A stretch of 64,000 nucleotides of DNA from Pirellulaceae bacterium (GCA_024102795.1 JAGFJK010000075.1:1-64000), one strand, 5' to 3'. Shown: positions 19,297 to 28,314, counted from the stretch's first letter. Numbers and translations: made by a program. The notes: generated by a model not told the origin, from the letters alone.

Positions 19297-19354
19297 GTCC
19301 TGGAGGCTCGGGCGGTGATGGGCCGCCGGAGCGTCGTCGCCCGAAGCGTTGTCG

Positions 19355-19371
19355 CCCGAAGCGATAGCGAG
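19355..19371 (+). repeat. Copy of dispersed short repeat (cccgaagcg-cagcgag family)
   Basis: The sequence cccgaagcgatagcgag is one base pair of differences away from the consensus cccgaagcgtcagcgag seen at four other places in the window. It is preceded by a half copy (cccgaagcgttg, from 19340). It lies between an NHL gene and a sulfatase gene. The role is unknown. Confidence 0.55.
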
Positions 19372-19396
19372 TTACCACCATCCGCGAGGCCAACTC

Positions 19397-20887
19397 ATGC
19401 GAACTTGCCTGCTTGTGCTGCTGGCGCCGTTTCTGTTAGCGCTCGGTTCCACCTCGCCGGCGGCGGAAGGGTTGGCCGGGTCGAAGCCGAACATCGTGCT
19501 GGTGATCACCGACGACCAGGGGTATCCGCCACTGGGTCGGCACGGGCATCCGTGGCTGCAAACGCCGAACCTGGACCAGTTGCACGACCAGAGCCTGCGG
19601 TTCACCCGGTTTCTGGTCAGTCCCACCTGTGCGCCGACGCGGGCGGCCATGATGACGGGCCGGCATCCGATGCGCAACGGCGTGACGCACACGATTCTGG
19701 AGCGGGAGCGGATGACGCTGGACGCGATCATCCTGCCCCAGGTCTTGAAGTCGGCCGGCTACACCACGGGTATTTTCGGCAAGTGGCACCTGGGCGACGA
19801 GGAGCCGTATCAGCCGCACAAGCGGGGCTTTGACGAGTCGTTCATTCACGGCGCGGGCGGGATCGGGCAGGCGTACGATTGCAGTTGCGCGGACGCGCCG
19901 AACAACAAGTATTTCGACCCGGTGGTTCGGCATAACGGTTCGTTCGTCAAGACGGAAGGGTTCTGCACGGACGTGTTCTTCACGGCGGCGCTGGGTTGGA
20001 TTCGCCAGGCCAGCCGGAACGATCGGCCGTTTTTCGCCTACATCTCCACGAACGCGCCGCACGGGCCGTTTATCGCGCCGCCGGCGAACACCGAGCGATT
20101 CACGAAGCTGGGGTTTGGCCCACAGCAGGCGGGCTTTTACGGCATGATCGAGAACATCGACGAGAACATGGGGCGGCTGCTGGGGAAGCTTGGCGAGTGG
20201 AAACTGCTGGACAATACGCTGGTGATCTTCATGTCGGACAACGGGATGACGGGCGGCGGATCGGGCCAGGCGGTGATCGGTCGAGCGGCGGACGGGACCG
20301 AGATGCGATTCTACAACGCCCGCATGAAGGGCTTGAAAGGTTCGGCCGACGAGGGCGGTGTGCGAGTGCCGTTTTTTGTCCGCTGGGACGGGCGGGTCGA
20401 GGCGGGGCGCGAGGTGGATCGGATCGCGGCGCACATCGACCTGTTGCCGACGCTGGCGGAGCTGGCTGGGGCCGAAACTCCGGAGGGCCAGGTGGAAGGC
20501 CGCAGTCTGTTGCCGCTGATCGAGGACCCGCGGGTGGACTGGCTGGACCGCTACCTGTTCACGCACGTGGGGCGTTGGCCGACGGGGGCGGACCCGGACG
20601 AGTATCAGTGGAAGAACTTCGCTGTCCGGAATCAGCGGTTCCGGCTGGTGGGGGAGACGGCGCTGTTTGACATGGAGGCGGATCCGGGTCAGACGAACAA
20701 CGTGATCGCCCAGCACGCCGAGGAGGCGGCGCGGATGCGCCGGGCGTACGACGCCTGGTGGCAGGCCACTCGTCCGCTGATGGTCAACGAAGCGGCCCCT
20801 CTCTCGCCCGTGCGACCGTTCCACGAGCTGTACCGCGCTCAGTTGAACTCCACCGGCATCCCCCGCTGGCAGCCGCCGGACCTGTAG
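19397..20887 (+). CDS. Secreted type I sulfatase (arylsulfatase family)
   Basis: 496 residues with the signal peptide MRTCLLVLLAPFLLALGSTSPAAE when the ATG at 19397 is used. The alkaline-phosphatase-fold metal site begins with NIVLVITDDQG. The catalytic formylglycine motif is CAPTR in the context SPTCAPTRAAMMTGRH, which is the Thr variant of CxPSR. GKWHLG and the second metal motif SDNG follow. It needs a formylglycine-generating enzyme, which is not in this window. Such enzymes remove sulfate from polysaccharides or glycans, and planctomycetes carry dozens of them; the substrate is not readable. A run of A's follows the stop. Confidence 0.93.
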   Translation: MRTCLLVLLAPFLLALGSTSPAAEGLAGSKPNIVLVITDDQGYPPLGRHGHPWLQTPNLDQLHDQSLRFTRFLVSPTCAPTRAAMMTGRHPMRNGVTHTILERERMTLDAIILPQVLKSAGYTTGIFGKWHLGDEEPYQPHKRGFDESFIHGAGGIGQAYDCSCADAPNNKYFDPVVRHNGSFVKTEGFCTDVFFTAALGWIRQASRNDRPFFAYISTNAPHGPFIAPPANTERFTKLGFGPQQAGFYGMIENIDENMGRLLGKLGEWKLLDNTLVIFMSDNGMTGGGSGQAVIGRAADGTEMRFYNARMKGLKGSADEGGVRVPFFVRWDGRVEAGREVDRIAAHIDLLPTLAELAGAETPEGQVEGRSLLPLIEDPRVDWLDRYLFTHVGRWPTGADPDEYQWKNFAVRNQRFRLVGETALFDMEADPGQTNNVIAQHAEEAARMRRAYDAWWQATRPLMVNEAAPLSPVRPFHELYRAQLNSTGIPRWQPPDL

Positions 20888-21020
20888 AAAAAAACGACCT
20901 CTGGGGTCGATTTGGCGAACTCGGAGGGCCGGGGAGTCTGGGAAAGTGCGGATTGCCGCGTACTGCCAGTGGCGAAGCGGCAGGGGCTGGCAGTTATCAT
21001 GTGAGGGAGGGGAGACTCGC

Positions 21021-21665
21021 ATGAGCGGCACGAACAAGACGGACGCCACCAGCGCCACCCACGACACGCAGCGGCTGGTCGAACTGGCGGCCGGCGGCGA
21101 CGAAGCGGCGCTGGGCCAGTTGCTGGTTCAGTACCGGGAGCGTCTGTTGCGGGTGGTGGGATTCCGCATGGACGGGCGGTTGCGAGGCAGGATCGACCCG
21201 GCGGACGTGGTCCAGGAAGCCTACCTGGAAGCCGCCGGCCGTTTTGCCGAGTACGTTCGCGATCCGCGGATGCCGTTCTTCCTCTGGCTGCGGTTTCTCA
21301 CGGTGCAGAAGCTGCTGCAGTTGCACCGGCACCACCTGGGCTACAAGATGCGCGATGCCAGCCGCGAGGTCTCGCTGTACAACGGACCGCTGCCCGAAGC
21401 GACATCGGCGGTCCTGGCGGCGCAGTTGCTGGGACGCCAGACCACGCCCAGCCAGGCGGCGGTCCGGGCCGAAGTCAAGTTGCGGTTGGAACAGGCGTTG
21501 AACGAGATGGAAGCCACCGACCGGGAAGTGCTCGCGCTGCGCCACTTCGAACATCTGACGAACGTCGAGACGGCGAAGGTGCTGGGCTTGACCGAATCGG
21601 CCGCCAGCAACCGTTACGTGCGAGCGGTCAAGCGGCTCAAGCGGATCCTGGACGATCCGGCCTAG
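21021..21665 (+). CDS. ECF-type RNA polymerase sigma factor (planctomycete class)
   Basis: 214 residues. Region 2 is visible as LGQLLVQYRERLLRVVGFRMDGRLRGRIDPADVVQEAYLEA (in part: IDPADVVQEAYLEA). Region 4 is EMEATDREVLALRHFEHLTNVETAKVLG followed by the helix-turn-helix ESAASNRYVRAVKRLK (in part). The ATG at 21021 follows a GGAGGGGAGACTCGC ribosome-binding site, so the longer frame from 20946 was rejected. No anti-sigma gene is adjacent. Instead a Ser/Thr kinase gene lies downstream, the usual partner of planctomycete STK-linked ECF groups. Repeat R1 separates the two genes by 778 bases. Confidence 0.92.
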   Translation: MSGTNKTDATSATHDTQRLVELAAGGDEAALGQLLVQYRERLLRVVGFRMDGRLRGRIDPADVVQEAYLEAAGRFAEYVRDPRMPFFLWLRFLTVQKLLQLHRHHLGYKMRDASREVSLYNGPLPEATSAVLAAQLLGRQTTPSQAAVRAEVKLRLEQALNEMEATDREVLALRHFEHLTNVETAKVLGLTESAASNRYVRAVKRLKRILDDPA

Positions 21666-21708
21666 TGGGACACCGCCACCTGGGGCGTACGTTGTTGGTG
21701 CATTGTAA

Positions 21709-21725
21709 CCCGAAGCGTCAGCGAG
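21709..21725 (+). repeat. Copy of dispersed short repeat cccgaagcgtcagcgag
   Basis: Exact consensus copy 44 bases after the sigma-factor stop. Other copies are at 19355, 44743 (inverted), 50327 and 56718, all next to gene ends. Confidence 0.65.
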
Positions 21726-21867
21726 GCACTTGTTGCCACCTGGGATGTTGGTCGTAACCTCCTCCCTCGTTTACGTTTTTGAAGTTGCGATTTTGTTGCT
21801 GAAATTATGCCGACGGGAGGGCTCCTATATCTCATATAACAGTCCGTCGGGCCGTCGCCCCGGAAGG

Positions 21868-22330
21868 AGATCGTGCAGCTTTCAAGTTGTTTTGGCGAGG
21901 GAGTTTGGCGCGACAAACGAGACAGACTTGAAACTGCCTCCGCTTCGGTGAGCACTCCCCCCCTTGAGATCCCTCTGGCTCCCTCCCCGCTTCGGGGAGG
22001 GTTGGGGAGGGGCCTGCCGGGTTAGAGTGGACGACGTGATGTTTCACGCGCGCAATGGCCTGCGGTGAACGCGGATTCCGAGCGATTCATGTTCGGTATA
22101 TGGACCTCGATGAATGCATCCAGTTGGGAGTTGAGCGGATTCTGCCGATGCTTGTTGAGTTTGAATTTAGAACAAGTGCAAAAGCCCCTCCCCAACCCTC
22201 CCCGGAAGCCGGGGAGGGAGCCAGAGGGATATCAAGGAGGGAGCGCTTGCTGAGGCGGAGGCCGTCCAAGTTTCCCTCGGTTGTAACGCCAAATTCCCTC
22301 GGCAAGACAACTCAATACCTGCACGACCTC
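21868..22330 (-). repeat. Modular inverted-repeat element R1
   Basis: The element begins at gatcgtgcagctttcaag and ends at ctgcacgacctc, which are inverted copies of each other. Next inward on each side are a GAGGGA-rich segment and then a very GC-rich block that is itself a hairpin (ctccctccccgcttcgggg on the left, ccggaagccggggagggag on the right). Between the blocks is an asymmetric ~165-base centre (about 22014-22183). The reverse complement of this centre closely matches the plus-strand centre of R4, so R1 is inserted in the opposite orientation. Both arms are the 'A' type. I see no transposase. It fills most of the gap between the ECF sigma factor and its kinase. Confidence 0.8.
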
Positions 22331-22443
22331 AAAGCCGGCGAGGGTGCCAGTACGGCTTTGACTGCTACGTGTTGCCTGTCTTGATACCGATCCCGCCAGT
22401 TCCAACTGATAACTGACAACTAACCACCAACAGGAACCCCACC

Positions 22444-25400
22444 TTGGCCAACCCGCAATCGGTATCGCGCGGCGACTCGCTGGACGGCCGTCCCGAGTCG
22501 CGCAATCCGATCGATCGGCTGGCCGATTCGTTTGTGCAGCGATTGCGGCAGGGCGAACAACCGGCGATCAGCGAATACGCGGCAGCGCACCCGGAGTTGG
22601 CCGACGAGATCCGCGAGTTGTTTCCGACGCTGGCGATGCTGGAGCAATTCGGGCCGGGGGAATCGGCGGACGACGCGGGGCGGCGCGAGCAGGCAGCGGC
22701 CAGCGTGCCGAGCCAGCTTGGCCCCTACCGGATTCTGCGCGAGGTGGGCCGGGGCGGGATGGGAGTGGTGTTCGAGGCCGAGCACGAGGCGTTGCGGCGG
22801 CATGTGGCTTTGAAGGTGCTGCCGCTGGGCGTGACGGCCAGCGGAACGCATCTGGAGCGGTTTCACCGCGAGGCGCGCGCGGCGGGTCGGCTGCACCACA
22901 CGAACATTGTCCCCGTTTTCGACGTCGGGTCGCACGACGGGGTCTATTACTACGCGATGCAGTTTATTCGCGGCCAGAGTCTGGAGCAGGTATTCGATGA
23001 ACTGCGGCGGTTGAAACGGCGGAGCGAACGTCCGCCGGTGGCGACGACGCAGGCCGACCCGCGGCAGTTGGATCAGACCTGTGCGCGGACGATTGCCACG
23101 GGACTGCTGACGGGCCAGTTTCCGCGGCAGTTTGCCTTGGTCGAGGAGCCGTTGATCGAAGGGCCGGCGGCCGAGGAGCCGGCGGCTCCGGAACCGCCAC
23201 GGCCAGTGGTTGCCAGCAGCCAGGACGTGTTGCCGTCGCCAGGTTCGAATGCCAGTGGTTCGTCGGGCGCTGTGGCGCGGGCCGCGAGCGAACTGTCGGA
23301 GCCTTGCAAGGACGACTACTTCCGTCGCGTGGCCGGGATCGGACTGCAGATTGCCGAGGCGCTGGCGTACGCGCACGGCCAGGGGATCATTCACCGCGAC
23401 ATCAAGCCTTCGAACCTGATCCTGGACACGGCGGGCGTGGTCTGGATCACCGATTTCGGCCTGGCCAAGAACGAAGGTGACAATTTGACTCGCACCGGCG
23501 ACATCGTCGGCACGCTCCGCTACATGGCTCCGGAACGCCTGCAAGGTCGGGGCGACGCGCGCGGCGACATCTATGGTCTGGGTCTGACGCTGTACGAATT
23601 CTGCACCTTGCGGCATGCCTTGGGGGAAACCGACCGCGGGCGGCTGATGCACGAGGTGGCTCATGGCGAGCCGCCGCGGCCTCGGAAGCTGAACCCGCAG
23701 ATTCCCCGCGACCTGGAGACGATCGTACTCAAGGCGATCGACAAGGATCCCGCTCGCCGCTACGCCACGGCCCAGCAACTGGCCGACGACTTGCGGCTGT
23801 TCCTGGCCGATCGCCCGGTGCAGGCGCGCCGTGTGTCGACGGCCGAGCGGGTGTGGCGCTGGTGCCGGCGGAATCCTCGGCAAGCGTCGTTGTCCGCGCT
23901 CGTGCTGCTGCTGCTGCTGGTCGTGTTTGGCGGCGCGTTGGCGTTTGCCTACCACGCTCGCCAGCAGGCCGCGGCGCTGGCCGACGAGTCGCTCAAGTCC
24001 AACCGCTGGCTGTACCACTACTGCTTTGGCCAGGCGGAAGCGGGGCGCGGCAGCGGCCGCCCCGGCCAGCGGCTGCGAGGACTCGAAGCGATCGAACGGG
24101 CCGCGAGCCTGCTGCCGGACCTGCAGTTCTCCGCCGCGCAGGAAGCCGAGCAGCGCGTCAAGCTCCGCAACGAAGCGATCGCCTGCCTGGCGCTGTGCGA
24201 TCTCCGCACGCTGAAACAGTTCACCGCACTCGACCAGGATTCAGGGGCCGTGGTGTTCGATGCGCCGTATCGGCGGTACGCGATCAGCGACCCGCACGGC
24301 AACATCACGTTGCGGGACGCCGCCAGCGACCAGGAGCTGGCCTATCTGCCGGGGCCGGGCCAGCGGGCCTGGGTGCTGCTGTTCAGCCCCGATGGCGACT
24401 ACCTGGCCGCCAAGTACCATCCGGAACACGGGCCAGCCGAGATCAAGATCTGGCACCTGGCCACGGCCAGCCCGGTCGTCCATCTGGAAGGCCACCATCG
24501 CCAGGCGCCGCTGGCCTTCGCTTCCCAGTCGCCGCACGTGGCCGTCGGGGTCCAGCAGAAACAGGTGCGAGTCTACCGTTTGCTGGACGGTGCCCTGCAG
24601 CGGACGATCGGCCTGGCTCGGCCCGCCACGTGGCTCGATTTCGACGACCATGGCAACCTGGCGGTGGCGGATCAGAGCCCGGAGGTGCGGATCATCGACG
24701 CCGACCGGGGCTCGGACGACGTGCGCGTGTTGCCATGCCCCGCCGGCGTGATGACGCTGTGCTGGTTTCCCGGCCGCGAGCGGCTGGTGCTGGGCGGAAG
24801 CGACGGGCGGATCTACCTGGCCGATGACCTGGAGACCGGCCAGCCATCCTTTGAGAAACTGGAAGGCCATCGCGCCCCGGTCGTGCAACTGCAGGTGAAC
24901 CATGCCGGCACACGACTGGCGTCGTCCGCCTGGGACGGGACGAGCCGGATCTGGAACCTGGTGGACCGCGAGCAGATGCTGCGGATCGACATGACCGAGC
25001 TGGGGCTGTCGCCGTTCAGCCCCGATGACCGCCTGCTCTCGTTCCGTTCGCGACTGAGCGGTTTCGGGATCTGGCAACTGGACGAAGGTGGTCCGCTGGC
25101 GATCTGCCAGGAACCAGAGTCGAGCGGTGGGCGGTGGTGTGTTTCGTTCAGTCCCAGCATCCCCTGGTTGCTGGTCTGCGGCACGGATACCGGACTGGAA
25201 TTCTGGGACGCCGAGCGGGTCGCAAAGCTGGCAGCCGTGCCGTGGGACCAGGTGCGGTCGGTGAAGTTCTCCGCGGATGGCGGCGAACTGCTCAGCAGCG
25301 GCGCCCGCGGTATCCACCGTTGGCCGTTGACCGTCGACGATGCCGGCCAGTTGCGGATCGGCCCACCGCGGGCGATTCGTTCGGACTATGTCGAACGAAT

Positions 25401-26088
25401 GGACGTTTCAGCCGACGGCCGGCTGATGGCGATCGACCTGGGTCCTATGACCGGACAGATTGCCTGGCTCGACGACAGCCAGCCAGCTCGCCAGATTACG
25501 CATGCGAATCTGGACCGGATGAACCTCAGCCCCGACGGCCGGTGGCTGGTGACGGCCACCTGGATCGGCCGTGGCATTCGGGTCTGGGATACGGCGACGG
25601 GCAGAAGTATCTGCGAACTGCAGCCGGACGCCAGCAGTTCGACGCCCGGTTTCAGCCCCGACGGCCGCCTGCTGGCCACCTCCGGCGGCGAGGAACATTG
25701 CCTGTGGGAGGTTGGCACCTGGAAGTGCCTCGAGAAGTGGCCGCGCGAATTGCCGGACGGCTGGCCCGGCCCCGTGGCTTTCTCGCCCGACAGCCGCCTG
25801 CTGGCCCTGGCCCGTTCGCGGCAGATGCTGCAACTGATCGACACGCAAACCGGCCAGCAACTGGCCATTCTTGACGCCGGCCGCTCCGCCACGCTGGGCG
25901 ACGCCCAGTTCTCAGCCGATGGTTCGCGGCTGGCCGTCGCCATGCGGCAGGATCTGCATCTGTGGGATCTGGCCGCGCTGCGCGAGCAGTTGCGCCGGCT
26001 GCAACTGGACTGGGATCTGCCGGAGTACCCCGAGCGCCAGGCGCCGGCGGAACCGGCACCACGCGCACTGCAAGTCGTCATCAACTGA
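22444..26088 (+). CDS. Transmembrane Ser/Thr protein kinase with C-terminal WD40-like propeller
   Basis: 1214 residues starting with TTG at 22444, after an AGGAACCCC stretch. The PknB-type kinase has the glycine loop GRGGMG at 102-107, the ATP lysine at 124, the catalytic HRDIKPSN from 317 and DFG at 337, followed by an APE segment. An unusual insertion of ~100 residues rich in Pro, Ala and Glu (about 190-288) splits the N-lobe region from the catalytic helix. One membrane segment lies near 485-505 (VLLLLLVVFGGALAFAY), after a juxtamembrane WRWCRRNPRQA stretch. Residues ~600-1190 are WD40-type repeats (FSPDGRLLATSGG and similar), probably extracytoplasmic. It is the likely signalling partner of the upstream ECF sigma factor. 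Confidence 0.92.
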   Translation: MANPQSVSRGDSLDGRPESRNPIDRLADSFVQRLRQGEQPAISEYAAAHPELADEIRELFPTLAMLEQFGPGESADDAGRREQAAASVPSQLGPYRILREVGRGGMGVVFEAEHEALRRHVALKVLPLGVTASGTHLERFHREARAAGRLHHTNIVPVFDVGSHDGVYYYAMQFIRGQSLEQVFDELRRLKRRSERPPVATTQADPRQLDQTCARTIATGLLTGQFPRQFALVEEPLIEGPAAEEPAAPEPPRPVVASSQDVLPSPGSNASGSSGAVARAASELSEPCKDDYFRRVAGIGLQIAEALAYAHGQGIIHRDIKPSNLILDTAGVVWITDFGLAKNEGDNLTRTGDIVGTLRYMAPERLQGRGDARGDIYGLGLTLYEFCTLRHALGETDRGRLMHEVAHGEPPRPRKLNPQIPRDLETIVLKAIDKDPARRYATAQQLADDLRLFLADRPVQARRVSTAERVWRWCRRNPRQASLSALVLLLLLVVFGGALAFAYHARQQAAALADESLKSNRWLYHYCFGQAEAGRGSGRPGQRLRGLEAIERAASLLPDLQFSAAQEAEQRVKLRNEAIACLALCDLRTLKQFTALDQDSGAVVFDAPYRRYAISDPHGNITLRDAASDQELAYLPGPGQRAWVLLFSPDGDYLAAKYHPEHGPAEIKIWHLATASPVVHLEGHHRQAPLAFASQSPHVAVGVQQKQVRVYRLLDGALQRTIGLARPATWLDFDDHGNLAVADQSPEVRIIDADRGSDDVRVLPCPAGVMTLCWFPGRERLVLGGSDGRIYLADDLETGQPSFEKLEGHRAPVVQLQVNHAGTRLASSAWDGTSRIWNLVDREQMLRIDMTELGLSPFSPDDRLLSFRSRLSGFGIWQLDEGGPLAICQEPESSGGRWCVSFSPSIPWLLVCGTDTGLEFWDAERVAKLAAVPWDQVRSVKFSADGGELLSSGARGIHRWPLTVDDAGQLRIGPPRAIRSDYVERMDVSADGRLMAIDLGPMTGQIAWLDDSQPARQITHANLDRMNLSPDGRWLVTATWIGRGIRVWDTATGRSICELQPDASSSTPGFSPDGRLLATSGGEEHCLWEVGTWKCLEKWPRELPDGWPGPVAFSPDSRLLALARSRQMLQLIDTQTGQQLAILDAGRSATLGDAQFSADGSRLAVAMRQDLHLWDLAALREQLRRLQLDWDLPEYPERQAPAEPAPRALQVVIN

Positions 26089-26099
26089 CCCCGCGCGGT

Positions 26100-26447
26100 T
26101 CAAATGACCCAGTAGCGGGCCAGCAGTTCGTTCAGGGCCTGGGCGTATTCCTGCTGCGTCCTCAGCCCTTCAATCCGCTCGACCACGCGGTCGTTCTGAA
26201 ACAGCAGCACCAGCGGCGTGCTGCGGACGTCGAACTGCTGAGCGGTCTGCCAGTTGGCGTCGGCGTCCACCCGGCCGACGACCACTTTGTCCGCGTAGCG
26301 CTGGGCCACGTCGTCGATGATGCCCGACAGTTCGCGGCAGGCATAGGATCCCTCCGACCAGAATTCGACCAGCACCGGCTGATCCCGGCCGAAAACCTCG
26401 TCGTCGAAATTTTCATAGTCCAGGTCAATCACGTTCTCGGAACCCAT
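26100..26447 (-). CDS. Thioredoxin-fold protein with incomplete active site (SxxC)
   Basis: 115 residues, full thioredoxin length, and colinear with thioredoxin: PVLVEFW, then an active-site helix, then VVGRVDADANW, then the cis-proline loop DVRSTPLVLLF. The usual WCGPC is replaced by GSYAC (residues 33-37), so only the second cysteine (Cys37) remains. It therefore cannot act as a standard dithiol reductase. It may be a chaperone-like or monothiol variant. It has no signal peptide. It converges on the kinase gene, only 11 bases from its stop, and diverges from the PQQ-propeller gene. Confidence 0.85.
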   Translation of the reverse strand: MGSENVIDLDYENFDDEVFGRDQPVLVEFWSEGSYACRELSGIIDDVAQRYADKVVVGRVDADANWQTAQQFDVRSTPLVLLFQNDRVVERIEGLRTQQEYAQALNELLARYWVI

Positions 26448-26487
26448 CTGGATCCTCCCTCCTGGTAAGCTGGCCTGGTGGTCGAGC

Positions 26488-26520
26488 CGAGGGCCTTCCT
26501 GGGTAGGCGGAAGGCCTTCG
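26488..26520. promoter_or_regulatory. Strong inverted repeat between divergent genes
   Basis: The arms cgagggccttcc (26488-26499) and ggaaggccttcg (26509-26520) pair with one mismatch around a 9-base loop. It sits in the 150-base region between the thioredoxin-like gene (minus) and the PQQ-propeller gene (plus), so an operator or attenuator role is possible. No regulator is identified. Confidence 0.4.
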
Positions 26521-26597
26521 ATTGCGTTATCTTACCCTGTGGGTGGCGGCAATCAAAACCGGCTGACGACGGCCTTTAGCTTCCGGAGACTCGGACC

Positions 26598-27854
26598 ATG
26601 CGCAGCACATCGCGGATCGCTTTCGGAGTTGCCTGGCTGGTGGCGCTGCTGGTCCAGCGCGCGCCTGCCGCCGACTGGCCGCAGTTCCGCGGCCCCGGCG
26701 GACAAGGCGTGGCCCGCGAGAACAATCTGCCGCTGAACTGGAACGAGCGGGAGAACGTGTTGTGGAAGACCGAACTGCCCGGTTCGGGAGCGTCCAGCCC
26801 GATCGCTCTGGGCGAACGCTTCTATGTGACCTGCTACAGCGGCTACGGCGTGCCGGGAGCCGGCGGCAGCATGGAAGACCTGCTGCTGCACGTGGTGTGC
26901 GTCAAACGAGCGGACGGCGCGATCGTCTGGGACAGGCAAGTCCAGCCGCGTCTGCCGGAATCCGAGCGGGTGCGTGATCACGGCTACGCGGGTCCCACGC
27001 CGGTCACCGACGGCCAGGCGATCTACGTGTTCTTCGGCAAGACGGGAGTGCTGAAGTTCGACCTGCAAGGCAATCAGCTCTGGCACACCCCGGTCGGCGA
27101 CGGACTGAACGGTTGGGGTTGCGGCACGTCGCCCGTGTTGTATCGGAACCTGGTGATCGTCAACGCCAGCGTGGAAAGCAACTCGCTGGTGGCCCTGGAC
27201 AAGGAGAGCGGCCAGGAAGTGTGGCGCGCCGGCGGCATCCGTTCGTCCTGGAACACGCCGCACCTGGTGGATGTGGATGGCCGTCAGGAGCTGGTGGTCA
27301 GTGTGCGGGGCAAGATCCTGGGCTTCGACCCGGCCAGCGGCAAGGAGCTGTGGAACTGCGAGGGGATCCAGGATTACGTCTGTCCCAGCATCGTGTCCCA
27401 GGCGGGAGTGATTTACGCCCTGGGCGGGCGCCAGTCGCGGGCGATCGCCGTCCGCGCCGGCGGATCGGGCGACGTGACGGCGACCCACCGGTTGTGGGAA
27501 GCCCGGGCCGGCGCCAACGTCTGTTCGCCGGTCGTGCACGAAGGCCATTTGTATTGGGTCAGCGATCGCAACAAGACGGCGTACTGCCTGCGGCTGGAAG
27601 ACGGCGAGATCGTGTACGCCGAGCGATTCCCGGAACAGCCCTACGCCTCGGCCCTGCTGGCCGCTGGCAAGCTGTATGTCGTGACGCGTTGGGGCGGCAC
27701 CTTTGTCCTGGCGGCTGGCCCGAAGTACGAACAACTGGCCCACAACCAGTTGGACGACACCAGCACGTTCAACGCCAGCCCCATCGCCACCGACGGGCAA
27801 CTGCTGCTGCGCAGCGAGAAGTACCTGTACTGCATCGGCCGGCCCGGCGCGTAG
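26598..27854 (+). CDS. Exported PQQ-binding-like beta-propeller protein
   Basis: 418 residues with the signal peptide MRSTSRIAFGVAWLVALLVQRAPA and then the planctomycete hallmark ADWPQFRGPGGQGVA. Repeated blades have the pattern 'LDKESGQEVWRAGG' and 'FDPASGKELWNCEG', the AxDxxTGKxxW motif of quinoprotein-type propellers. Canonical PQQ ligands cannot be confirmed by eye, and most planctomycete members are annotated only by fold. It is probably periplasmic. It is transcribed alone, with convergent small genes behind it and hairpins at 27892-27971 between them. Confidence 0.87.
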   Translation: MRSTSRIAFGVAWLVALLVQRAPAADWPQFRGPGGQGVARENNLPLNWNERENVLWKTELPGSGASSPIALGERFYVTCYSGYGVPGAGGSMEDLLLHVVCVKRADGAIVWDRQVQPRLPESERVRDHGYAGPTPVTDGQAIYVFFGKTGVLKFDLQGNQLWHTPVGDGLNGWGCGTSPVLYRNLVIVNASVESNSLVALDKESGQEVWRAGGIRSSWNTPHLVDVDGRQELVVSVRGKILGFDPASGKELWNCEGIQDYVCPSIVSQAGVIYALGGRQSRAIAVRAGGSGDVTATHRLWEARAGANVCSPVVHEGHLYWVSDRNKTAYCLRLEDGEIVYAERFPEQPYASALLAAGKLYVVTRWGGTFVLAAGPKYEQLAHNQLDDTSTFNASPIATDGQLLLRSEKYLYCIGRPGA

Positions 27855-27891
27855 CAGTCGGCCTCGCCCCACCCCGCCCTCGTCGTGAATG

Positions 27892-27971
27892 GGCAAGGAT
27901 TGTTTGCGCCGTTGGTCGGCCGCGAGCAATCCTTGCCTCCAGCATCTCGCGAATCCCGGAATCCTCCGGGA
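27892..27971. terminator. Two hairpins between convergent genes
   Basis: The first hairpin pairs ggcaaggattgtttgc (27892-27907) with gcgagcaatccttgcc (27922-27937), 14 of 16 bases matching. The second is a perfect 7-bp stem with a 4-base loop (27954-27971). They lie exactly between the ends of the PQQ-propeller gene and the small membrane-protein gene, fitting a bidirectional terminator. No long T-run follows, so the role is inferred from position. Confidence 0.45.
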
Positions 27972-27976
27972 TAAGT

Positions 27977-28174
27977 TCAGTTGTCACGCTTTCGGTGACG
28001 ACTTACCGCAACGAGCACTGTACCCAGACTGAGGAAAACCACTGCGACACCGAGCTGTAGTTTTTCTCCGAGTCTCGCCCAACCATCGAGTTGGATGACA
28101 ACCATCAGGATGCCACACAAGAGAACGAAGATGCCCGCGGCAAGGAGCATCTTGTTCGATTTGCGATCAACCAT
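27977..28174 (-). CDS. Small two-helix membrane protein
   Basis: 65 residues with two hydrophobic segments (MLLAAGIFVLLCGILMVVIQ and LGVAVVFLSLGTVLVAV) joined by a short charged loop and ending in a basic tail (SRHRKRDN). The ATG at 28174 was chosen because the residues before it in the longer open frame (to 28480) read as the antisense of the SUKH gene. The function is unknown. It lies on the same strand as the SUKH gene, in a less GC-rich patch that also holds 54-bp repeats and a broken toxin gene. Confidence 0.6.
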   Translation of the reverse strand: MVDRKSNKMLLAAGIFVLLCGILMVVIQLDGWARLGEKLQLGVAVVFLSLGTVLVAVSRHRKRDN

Positions 28175-28260
28175 TATTCGCTCCGCAAGAACGACCGGTG
28201 TTGCCCTGAACGAAACCGACGCGAGTTCTCCAATCGGCCGGACATCAGGACCATGCGGTC

Positions 28261-28314
28261 GGGAGCACGCTTTGCCGAGCGACACGAGCCGGCCGGCCTG
28301 TTCCGGCTCGAGTT
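28261..28314. repeat. 54-bp repeat, copy alpha, flanking the SUKH gene
   Basis: Begins gggagcacgctttgccgagc and contains the internal inverted repeat cgagccgg / ccggctcg. Copy beta at 28802-28856 is nearly identical. The SUKH stop codon touches this copy, so the gene lies exactly between the two repeats. Confidence 0.75.

Noticed and set aside
22055-22384. Small ORF inside repeat R1 (and its R4 counterpart, 55126-55428) as a gene
   Set aside because: The frame runs through the GC-rich repeat arms and its end differs between copies; kept only as a question about the repeat centre.
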